A stretch of 15,856 bases of DNA from Clostridiales bacterium UBA4717 (lineage in GTDB: Bacteria > Bacillota > Clostridia > Oscillospirales > CAG-272). This document shows positions 6,275-11,925 of the stretch, in pieces (position 1 is the stretch's first letter; every line of letters starts with the position of its first letter). The position numbers and the translations under genes were made by a program. A model generated the notes under the pieces. It had not been told where the DNA came from and searched no databases. It saw only the letters and a program-made list of their open reading frames with translations. Location: the NCBI GenBank assembly GCA_002404395.1, contig DHJP01000113.1:1-15856 (forward strand). The letters are read 5' to 3'.

Positions 6275-7306
6275 ATGGAAAACATTTGGACGTATTTGCT
6301 GTTTGCAGTCGGTATTTTGCTCATTGTAAAGGGCGGGGATTGGTTTGTGGACGGAGCTGTGTGGGTAGCGGAAGTGACAAAGATCCCGAAATTCATTATC
6401 GGAGCTACCGTTATCAGTCTTGCCACGACTTTACCCGAAATCATAGTTTCAACGATCGCCGCGATCGAGGGACACGGTATCCTCACTTCCGGGATCGGCA
6501 ATTATATTGCCGAATCCGAAGACAAGGTCGGAATGGCGATCGGAAACGGAGTCGGCTCGGTTATATGCAATACCGCATTGATATTGGCGATCAGCATTAT
6601 TTTCATGCCGATTGCCGTAGACAGAAAGAAATTTGCACCCAAAGGCTTTCTGCTGCTTGCGGCGGTATGCGCGTTGTTTGCGTTTTCTTTCAGCGGGTAC
6701 CTTAAGTTCACGGGCGCAATCGTGCTTTTGCTGATCTTCGCTTTATATATTGTCGAAAATATCCGTTCGGCAAAAAAAGAAGCAACTGCGGAAAGCGACT
6801 TGAAGCGTCCGTCTACTGACAAAAGATCGGTGATCCTGAATGTTTTGCGCGTGCTTATCGGCGCGGCGTGTATCGTCGGAGGCTCTGAGCTGTTGGTGGA
6901 TAACGGCAGTATGATCGCTTCGTCATGGGGAGTGTCCGAAGCGATCATAGGCGTAACGCTTGTTGCGATCGGAACTTCTTTGCCGGAGCTTGTGACCGCG
7001 ATCACTTCGCTTGTGAAAAAACAATCGTCTATGTCTGTGGGTAATGTGATCGGCGCAAACGTGATAGACACTACGCTTATCCTTGCGGTATGTTCCTTTG
7101 TATACGGCGGCAGACTGCCGGTCTCCGCTCAAAATATTTATTTGGATTTTCCGATCGCCGTCCTTGTTACGCTGATAGCGGTAATCCCTACCGTCATTTG
7201 CAGAAAGTTCAATCGTTGGCAGGGCGTAATTATGCTGGTGCTTTATATAATCTACCTTATTATCGTTACTTTAGGCTTTGATAAATTCTTCGCGCTGTTT
7301 TCCTGA
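6275..7306 (+). CDS. CaCA-family cation antiporter (Na+/Ca2+ exchanger-like), probable Mn2+ exporter
   Basis: The protein has 343 residues and about ten hydrophobic segments. ATG 6275 has AAGGAG (6263-6268) 6 bases upstream; an in-frame ATG at 6155 lies inside the riboswitch and is rejected. Both alpha repeats are present. Repeat 1 has GATVISLATTLPEIIVS and later GNGVGSVICNTALIL. Repeat 2 has GVTLVAIGTSLPELVTAITS and GNVIGANVIDTTLIL. Each has the conserved acidic P-E pair. Repeat 2 ends ANVID where many family members have SNIFN, so the usual Asn is Asp. Family members exchange Ca2+ or other divalent ions for Na+, K+ or H+. Control by a manganese riboswitch suggests that Mn2+ efflux is the physiological job; that is inference. 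Confidence 0.88.
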   Translation: MENIWTYLLFAVGILLIVKGGDWFVDGAVWVAEVTKIPKFIIGATVISLATTLPEIIVSTIAAIEGHGILTSGIGNYIAESEDKVGMAIGNGVGSVICNTALILAISIIFMPIAVDRKKFAPKGFLLLAAVCALFAFSFSGYLKFTGAIVLLLIFALYIVENIRSAKKEATAESDLKRPSTDKRSVILNVLRVLIGAACIVGGSELLVDNGSMIASSWGVSEAIIGVTLVAIGTSLPELVTAITSLVKKQSSMSVGNVIGANVIDTTLILAVCSFVYGGRLPVSAQNIYLDFPIAVLVTLIAVIPTVICRKFNRWQGVIMLVLYIIYLIIVTLGFDKFFALFS

Positions 7307-7348
7307 GCGCACACAAGTGGCGAAAGACAGCTGCGCGGCATTATCAAA

Positions 7349-7370
7349 ATATCGGCAGCGTGCCGAATAT
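7349..7370. other. Hairpin after the antiporter gene
   Basis: ATATCGGCA (7349-7357) pairs with TGCCG-A-ATAT (7361-7370) with one bulged A and a GCG loop. There is no U tract on the plus strand, so it is at best a weak terminator or a stabilising 3' structure. Confidence 0.35.
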
Positions 7371-7381
7371 CTGTTATGCCA

Positions 7382-7410
7382 TTGAATTTTCGATGAAAGT
7401 ATGGTATCAT
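7382..7410 (+). promoter_or_regulatory. Promoter of the acetyltransferase/Nudix/esterase operon
   Basis: -35 TTGAAT (7382-7387), 17-base spacer, -10 TATCAT (7405-7410) with an extended TGG. With the chosen start at 7579 the leader is about 160 bases. I saw no riboswitch motif in it. Confidence 0.65.
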
Positions 7411-7578
7411 AGCTTTACGGGATATTGTGATTTTATGCGTCGGCTCTGATGACGCGGGGATCGTGTGAAAGCGCGAGCTTCGTTTAGTGAGATCTGCGGT
7501 TTCACGCTCATATTTTGCAGAGACGGCTCTGAGATCCGAATTACTTTTTGGACCGCCTACGGCGGCACGGAGAATATT

Positions 7579-8208
7579 ATGCTTAATAACGGCGACGGCA
7601 AGCTCTTTTCACCTGCCGAAGAATGGCGGGTCGAGATCAAGAAAAAGGCGCACGCATTGAACCAGAAATACAATTCGCTGACAGAAGCCCAAACCGAAGA
7701 GAGAAAAGCGGTATTAAAAGAACTGCTCGGCGAGCTGAATGAAGGCGTTTCGTTCAACGGTCCGATCCGCTTCCATTACGGTGTCCATACCAAGATCGGT
7801 AAAAATACGTTTTTTAATTTCAATTTCACCTGTCAGGACGACGGAGAGGTTACGATCGGAGAAAACTGTGACTTCGGACCCAACGTAACCATTGTCACGC
7901 CGATCCACCCGATGCTGGCTGACGAGCGAAAACAGCTTATGTGTCCCGACGGGGTCGCAAGGAGACTTTGCTTCGCAAAGCCGGTGGTGATAGAAAACGG
8001 GTGTTGGATCTGTGCCAACGTCACGATCCTGCCCGGCGTCACGATCGGCAAAAATTGTGTTATCGGCGCGGGAAGCGTAGTGACGCGCTCTATCCCGGCA
8101 AACAGCTTTGCCACCGGAAATCCCTGTCGGGTGATCCGCACGCTCACCGAAAGCGATTCTATGGCAAATAAGCCGGAGCTTCTCGGTGATTGCTCGGTTA
8201 TAAAATGA
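7579..8208 (+). CDS. Hexapeptide-repeat O-acetyltransferase (maltose/galactoside acetyltransferase type)
   Basis: The protein has 209 residues from ATG 7579, which has GGAGA (7569-7573) 5 bases upstream. A GTG at 7465 would add 38 residues unlike the family. The N-terminal helical part (10-50) matches the Mac domain. Residues 71-175 form the left-handed beta helix, with repeats such as KIGKNTFFNF, TIGENCDFGPNVTI and TIGKNCVIGAGSVV. H110 in VTPIHP is the catalytic His of the LacA/Maa group. In the cofactor region, WICANVTILPGV has Cys-Ala where most have Gly-Gly or Gly-Ala. The family moves acetyl from acetyl-CoA to sugar hydroxyls. The acceptor is unknown. It is the first gene of a three-gene operon with a Nudix and an esterase gene. 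Confidence 0.9.
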   Translation: MLNNGDGKLFSPAEEWRVEIKKKAHALNQKYNSLTEAQTEERKAVLKELLGELNEGVSFNGPIRFHYGVHTKIGKNTFFNFNFTCQDDGEVTIGENCDFGPNVTIVTPIHPMLADERKQLMCPDGVARRLCFAKPVVIENGCWICANVTILPGVTIGKNCVIGAGSVVTRSIPANSFATGNPCRVIRTLTESDSMANKPELLGDCSVIK

Positions 8209-8249
8209 GTTTGTTTTCAACCGCTCAAAAATGTCGGAGGTGAGCTTGC

Positions 8250-8867
8250 ATGAACGATAAGTGGCTTGATCTTGCGATCCGTATTCAAAGTATAGCGCAG
8301 GCGGGGCTTCAATACGGTAAAGACAAATATGACAGGGAACGTTATGAAGAATTAAGACGGATCGCTGCCGAAATGCTTTCGGAGAAGACCGATATTCCGC
8401 TTGAGAAGGTTTATGATCTCTTCTGCAACGAATCGGGATATCAGACTCCGAAGGTCGATACGCGGGCGGCGGTATTCATTGAGGGCAAGCTTTTGCTGGT
8501 ACACGAATATAATGGGACCTGGGCACTGCCCGGGGGCTGGTGCGACGTGGATCAGTCCGTCGCCTCAAATACCGAAAAAGAAGTGCTTGAAGAAACGGGG
8601 CTGACGGTAAAAGCGGAAAAACTGATCGCACTTCAGGATTGGCGCAGACACAATGTGACGAACTATGCATACGGTGTGGTCAAAACATTTATGCTGTGCA
8701 GATATGTGGGCGGGGCATTCAGGGAAAATATTGAAACGACCGGGACCGCCGCGTTCGGAAGATCCGAAATACCTGATGAGCTTGCGGCGGAAAAATCCAC
8801 CCGTGAGCAGATACTGATGTGTTTCGACGCGTTCGAGGATCCGAGCTTGCCGACGCTGTTTGATTGA
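8250..8867 (+). CDS. Nudix hydrolase with N-terminal NUDIX_N-type domain
   Basis: The protein has 205 residues, with ATG 8250 behind GGAGG (8236-8240). Residues 1-60 are helical and match the small N-terminal domain (PF12535) fused to some Nudix enzymes: LDLAIRIQSIAQAGLQYG then YDRERYEELRRIAAEM. The Nudix box lies at 96-118, G-x5-Q-x7-K-E-V-x-E-E-x-G-L. The metal-binding E111, E114 and E115 are kept, but the first Glu is Gln102 and the Arg is Lys110; this fits the subfamily as I remember it. Such enzymes hydrolyse nucleoside diphosphates linked to another group, using Mg2+ or Mn2+. The substrate is unknown, perhaps a nucleotide sugar given its neighbours. The gap to the upstream gene is 41 bases. 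Confidence 0.9.
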   Translation: MNDKWLDLAIRIQSIAQAGLQYGKDKYDRERYEELRRIAAEMLSEKTDIPLEKVYDLFCNESGYQTPKVDTRAAVFIEGKLLLVHEYNGTWALPGGWCDVDQSVASNTEKEVLEETGLTVKAEKLIALQDWRRHNVTNYAYGVVKTFMLCRYVGGAFRENIETTGTAAFGRSEIPDELAAEKSTREQILMCFDAFEDPSLPTLFD

Positions 8868-8946
8868 TAAGTTTTTCCGTTTGGGCAACGAGGCGGCAGA
8901 CGATAAAACCGAAATGCATGAAAAGTTATGGGAGCAACGAGGGTAA

Positions 8947-9939
8947 ATGGTTATAACAAACGATAAATTGGAAAAATTCATCTCGGGAGCGGTAAGATTT
9001 GAAAACTCCGACGGTTATCTGTTCCCGAAACGATTCACAAAGGCGCAGTCGGAGCGTCTGGCGGATAACGATTTTTTGTATAAACGCAGTAAAGCGACTG
9101 CCGGCATGGTGCTTGGATTTTGCACTGATACTTTGAAGCTTTCTTTTGACGCAGTGCTTTACGAGGCATCGTCAAAACATATATACGCTTTTGACGTTTA
9201 TGTTGACGATGTGCTCAGATTCCATTTTTCGGAAGACGGTATCGAAGACGGTGCGCAAAGGCATATCGAGTTTGAACTCGGAGAGGGCAGTAAAAAGATC
9301 CGGATATATTTTCCGTGTCTGTTTGCAGCGGGCATAAAGAATTTTTGCATTGACGACGGCTCAACGCTGTCGAAGCTTGAAAAAACGCGGTCGTTTTTGT
9401 TTTTAGGCGATTCGATCACTCACGGCTGCACCACTGAATTTTCTTCGCTTACATATGCGAATATTCTGGCGCGCCGCTTTGACGCCGGGTCGCTGAATCA
9501 GGCGATCGGCGGGGATGTATTCAACGCTGACAATCTTGACGAAGCGCTGAATTTTGAACCTGATGAGATCTTTGTTGCTTACGGTACCAATGATTGGAAG
9601 CTCGGCCGTGATATTGCTTCTACTGCAAAAGCATATTTTGACAAGCTTACGCGGATATATCCGAGCAGGCATATTTATGTTATATTGCCGATATTCAGAC
9701 TTGACGCGGGAAATCCGGCGGACACCGTAAAGCTTCCGTTTGGTGAGTTCAGGATGTTACTTGAATCGGTTTGCGGTCGGTATGCGAATATAACGGTGAT
9801 CGACAGCATTGACTTTGTACCGCATTTCGCGGATTTTTATGAGGACGGTTATTTGCATCCGAACGATATGGGATTTATGTGCTATGCGCAGGCGCTTGAA
9901 AAATTCCTGCTCGGGCAAAGCGAATTTTACCGTGCGTGA
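8947..9939 (+). CDS. SGNH/GDSL-type esterase with N-terminal beta-sandwich
   Basis: The protein has 330 residues; ATG 8947 follows GAGGG (8939-8943) at short spacing. No signal peptide is visible, so it is cytoplasmic. Residues 1-140 are beta-rich and match the carbohydrate-binding-like domain that precedes SGNH hydrolases of this type. The catalytic domain has block I FLGDSITHG with Ser156, block II Gly188/189 in NQAIGGD, block III GTND with Asn215, and block V DGYLHPND with Asp300 and His304. Such enzymes remove acetyl or other acyl groups, often from sugars. It is the last gene of the operon started by an O-acetyltransferase, so the pair may add and remove the same kind of ester. Confidence 0.9.
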   Translation: MVITNDKLEKFISGAVRFENSDGYLFPKRFTKAQSERLADNDFLYKRSKATAGMVLGFCTDTLKLSFDAVLYEASSKHIYAFDVYVDDVLRFHFSEDGIEDGAQRHIEFELGEGSKKIRIYFPCLFAAGIKNFCIDDGSTLSKLEKTRSFLFLGDSITHGCTTEFSSLTYANILARRFDAGSLNQAIGGDVFNADNLDEALNFEPDEIFVAYGTNDWKLGRDIASTAKAYFDKLTRIYPSRHIYVILPIFRLDAGNPADTVKLPFGEFRMLLESVCGRYANITVIDSIDFVPHFADFYEDGYLHPNDMGFMCYAQALEKFLLGQSEFYRA

Positions 9940-9957
9940 AATGTATTAAATTGCCCC

Positions 9958-9986
9958 TTGACAAAACCGCACGGGTATGCTATACT
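9958..9986 (+). promoter_or_regulatory. Strong promoter of the flotillin transcript
   Basis: A perfect -35 TTGACA (9958-9963), 17-base spacer and -10 TATACT (9981-9986) with an extended TGC. The -10 box overlaps the palindrome ACTGTATACAGT (9984-9995). Transcription should start near 9993, at the edge of the riboswitch. Confidence 0.9.
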
Positions 9987-9995
9987 GTATACAGT

Positions 9996-10097
9996 AAAGG
10001 GGAGTAGAAACACCCACAAGGTGTTCTGAGTTTCGTCAAGACGGTTTATCGCCCGGAACTTGGATATCTGATGAATAATCATGATTTCGAGACTTTT
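9996..10097 (+). ncRNA. yybP-ykoY-type (manganese) riboswitch, variant loop
   Basis: The leader has AAAGGGGAGTAG (9996-10007), a near-exact copy of the 5' consensus of the yybP-ykoY class. CGTCAAGA (10034-10041), CCGGAACTTGG (10053-10063) and the 3' GAGACTTTT (10089-10097) follow. P1 pairs 9996-9999 with 10093-10096. The first arm is AACACC (10009-10014) with GGTGTT (10020-10025). The second arm has AGTT (10029-10032) with AACT (10057-10060) below the GTCAA/CCGG internal loop. A further hairpin is TGAT (10069-10072) with ATCA (10078-10081). The loop reads GTCAAGA where the upstream copy at 6114 reads GTCAACA. Class assignment is by motif; ligand Mn2+ is inferred. Confidence 0.8.
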
Positions 10098-10124
10098 GCG
10101 GCATAGCCGTGAAAGTCTTTTTTT
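10091..10124 (+). terminator. Intrinsic terminator of the flotillin riboswitch
   Basis: GACTTT (10091-10096) pairs with AAAGTC (10112-10117); inside, TGCGGC (10097-10102) pairs with GCCGTG (10106-10111), including two wobble pairs, around an ATA loop. Seven Ts follow (10118-10124). Its left arm is the 3' strand of aptamer P1, so the two exclude each other. Ligand binding should prevent termination. Confidence 0.88.
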
Positions 10125-10221
10125 AAGCTTAAAACAGAGCTTTCCTTTACGAAAATATTTGCACGCAAGTATGTTTTTGCGTATGTCGGGAGTCAGATCC
10201 CCCGAGAAAGGTAAGGTTATT

Positions 10222-11661
10222 ATGCCCGCAATGTCACTTTCGTTCATGATCGGCATTGTTGCCGCCGTGATCGTTGCTTTGTTATTTGTCTGCGGTTATC
10301 TTAAAGCGCCGCCGGACACTGCGTATATTATTTCAGGTCTCGGAAAAAAGCGTATACTTATAGGTAAAGCCGGTTGGAGAGTACCGTTTTTTGAGCGTGT
10401 TGACCGACTGTCGCTCAAGGTCATGCAGGTTGACGTCAAGACATCAGAAGCGGTACCTACAAACGAATTTATTAACGTTACCGTTGACGGTGTCGCGAAC
10501 ATAAAGATCTCATCAAATCCCGATCTGCTTAAACGTGCCGCCGAGTCTTTGCTCGGCATGAAGCAGCAGGAGCTTATCAGCCTTGTGACGCAGGTGCTCG
10601 AAGGTAATATGCGTGAGATCGTCGGCTCGGTCGGACTTAAGGAAATGGTTCAGGACCGACAGGGAGTTGCGAAGAAGATCACCGAAAACGTCGTGCCCGA
10701 CATGGAGAAGCTCGGTATTGAGGTCGTGAACTTCAATATTCAGAACTTCAAGGACGGCGCAGGCACTATTGAGAATATGGGTATCGACAACGTAGAGCAG
10801 ATCCGCAAAAATGCGCAGATTGCCAAGGCAAACGCTCAGCGTGATATCGCCATAGCCACTGCAAACGCGCAGGAGGAAGCAAACGCGATAAAGGTTGAAG
10901 CCGATAAGAAGATCGCGGAGCAGAACGCCGCGCTCGCGGTCCAGCAGGCGGAGATGCAGGTGAAAGCCGACACCAAGAAGGCAGAGGCTGACGCTGCATA
11001 CTCGATCCAACAGGAAAGTCAGCGTAAGACCATTGAGATCACCAAAGCCAACGCGGACATCGCACGCCGCGAAAAGGAAGCCGAGCTTGCCGAAAAGGAG
11101 ATCGCGCTCCGCGAGCGTAAGCTTGACGCCGAGATCTGTAAGCAGGCGGACGCTATGAAGTATCAGGCGGAAAAGCAGGCGGAGGCTGATCTTATACGCC
11201 GCCAGCGCGAGGCGGAAGCCAAGACATACGAGGCGATAAAAGAAGCCGAAGCAAAGAAAGCCGAAGCCGAGGCGGTCCGTTATGCGATGGAGCAGGAGGC
11301 TGAGGGTATCAGAGCCAAGGGTCTTGCCGAAGCCGAAGCGATCGAAAAGAAAGCCGAAGCACAGAAGAAGATGGGTGAAGCTTCGGTCATCGAAATGTAT
11401 CTTAACGCGCTTCCCGATGTGGTCAAAAATGCCGCTTCTCCGTTAGCTCAGACCGACAAGATCGTTATGTACGGCGACGGAAATGCGACCAAGGTGGTCA
11501 AGGACGTTATGTCGAGCGCAAGTCAGATCATGGATGGTATGAAGGAAGCGACCGGAATAGATCTTCAGGCGCTGCTTACGGGACTTGCCGCAGGAAAGGT
11601 CGCCGCAAATACGGTAAAAGCTGCAGACGATACTGACGACACGGCAAAGTCGGACGAATAA
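10222..11661 (+). CDS. Flotillin-like membrane scaffold protein (FloT type, SPFH/band 7)
   Basis: The protein has 479 residues. ATG 10222 has TAAGG (10212-10216) 5 bases upstream. A frame opening at 10081 would start inside the riboswitch and run through its terminator. Residues 8-25 form one N-terminal membrane anchor (FMIGIVAAVIVALLFVCGYL). The SPFH domain follows at about 30-190 (AYIISGLGKKRILIGKAGWR, PTNEFINVTVDGVANIKI). A long Ala/Glu/Lys coiled coil covers about 200-390 with repeated AEA/KAEA units. The C-terminal flotillin block has SPLAQTDKIVMYGDG and ATGIDLQALLTGLA. Flotillins assemble on membrane microdomains and help organise membrane protein complexes. No NfeD partner gene (YuaF type) lies in the window downstream or directly upstream. 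Transcription is set by a riboswitch with terminator. Confidence 0.92.
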   Translation: MPAMSLSFMIGIVAAVIVALLFVCGYLKAPPDTAYIISGLGKKRILIGKAGWRVPFFERVDRLSLKVMQVDVKTSEAVPTNEFINVTVDGVANIKISSNPDLLKRAAESLLGMKQQELISLVTQVLEGNMREIVGSVGLKEMVQDRQGVAKKITENVVPDMEKLGIEVVNFNIQNFKDGAGTIENMGIDNVEQIRKNAQIAKANAQRDIAIATANAQEEANAIKVEADKKIAEQNAALAVQQAEMQVKADTKKAEADAAYSIQQESQRKTIEITKANADIARREKEAELAEKEIALRERKLDAEICKQADAMKYQAEKQAEADLIRRQREAEAKTYEAIKEAEAKKAEAEAVRYAMEQEAEGIRAKGLAEAEAIEKKAEAQKKMGEASVIEMYLNALPDVVKNAASPLAQTDKIVMYGDGNATKVVKDVMSSASQIMDGMKEATGIDLQALLTGLAAGKVAANTVKAADDTDDTAKSDE

Positions 11662-11714
11662 TTTTCCGCGCCGCAAACAGGTTCATATGCGGTAATAGAG
11701 TCAATGGAATAAAA

Positions 11715-11754
11715 GAGGGGATGTTAAAAACATCAATGTTTTTAACATCCCCTC
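11715..11754 (-). terminator. 19-bp perfect hairpin, terminator on the minus strand
   Basis: GAGGGGATGTTAAAAACAT (11715-11733) and its exact inverse (11736-11754) are separated by two bases. On the minus strand it is followed by TTTTATT, so it could end the permease/esterase operon. On the plus strand there is no U tract. Confidence 0.6.
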
Positions 11755-11841
11755 AAAAATGCCGTTCGGGATCCCGCTTTTTTGAAGCGGTCCTTGATCA
11801 TTTTTGCCTCAATAATTTTGATTTTTGCCCGATCAAACGAC

Positions 11842-11864
11842 AAAACGGCGGCATTTTGCCGCCG
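11842..11864 (-). terminator. GC-rich hairpin, likely terminator of the esterase operon
   Basis: CGGCGGC (11846-11852) pairs with GCCGCCG (11858-11864), loop ATTTT. Minus-strand transcripts run into TTTTG, 62 bases after the esterase stop codon. Confidence 0.55.
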
Positions 11865-11876
11865 GAGCAATGTCGA

Positions 11877-11918
11877 GGGGTGTAAAAGCTCAGCTTGAGT
11901 TTTTACACCCCTTTTAAT
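11877..11918 (+). terminator. 16-bp hairpin, likely terminator for plus-strand transcription
   Basis: GGGGTGTAAAAGCTCA (11877-11892) pairs with TGAGTTTTTACACCCC (11896-11911) with one G-U pair and loop GCT, then TTTTAATT. It lies about 215 bases after the flotillin stop codon and just before the convergent esterase stop. Confidence 0.65.
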
Positions 11919-11925
11919 TATAAAC

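Larger units (their letters stand above)
11708..11920. repeat. Hairpin-rich block with similar inverted ends (possible MITE-like element)
   Basis: This intergenic stretch between convergent genes starts with AATAAAAGAGGGGATGTT and ends with TGTAAAA-like sequence; the reverse complement of its right end reads AATTAAAAGGGGTGTAAAAA. The two ends therefore match as imperfect inverted repeats with a few single-base indels. Each end is itself a long hairpin, and a third hairpin lies inside. No transposase or convincing gene is present. It may be a small non-autonomous element, or simply three terminators of common genome-wide type. Confidence 0.4.

Noticed and set aside
7465..7578. N-terminal extension of the O-acetyltransferase from GTG 7465
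   Set aside because: There is a GGGGA nearby, but the 38 extra residues do not fit the family and ATG 7579 has its own ribosome site. Not fully excluded.
10081..10221. In-frame extension of the flotillin gene starting at ATG 10081
   Set aside because: It begins inside the aptamer and translates the terminator hairpin. ATG 10222 has a ribosome site and is followed at once by the membrane anchor expected for a flotillin.
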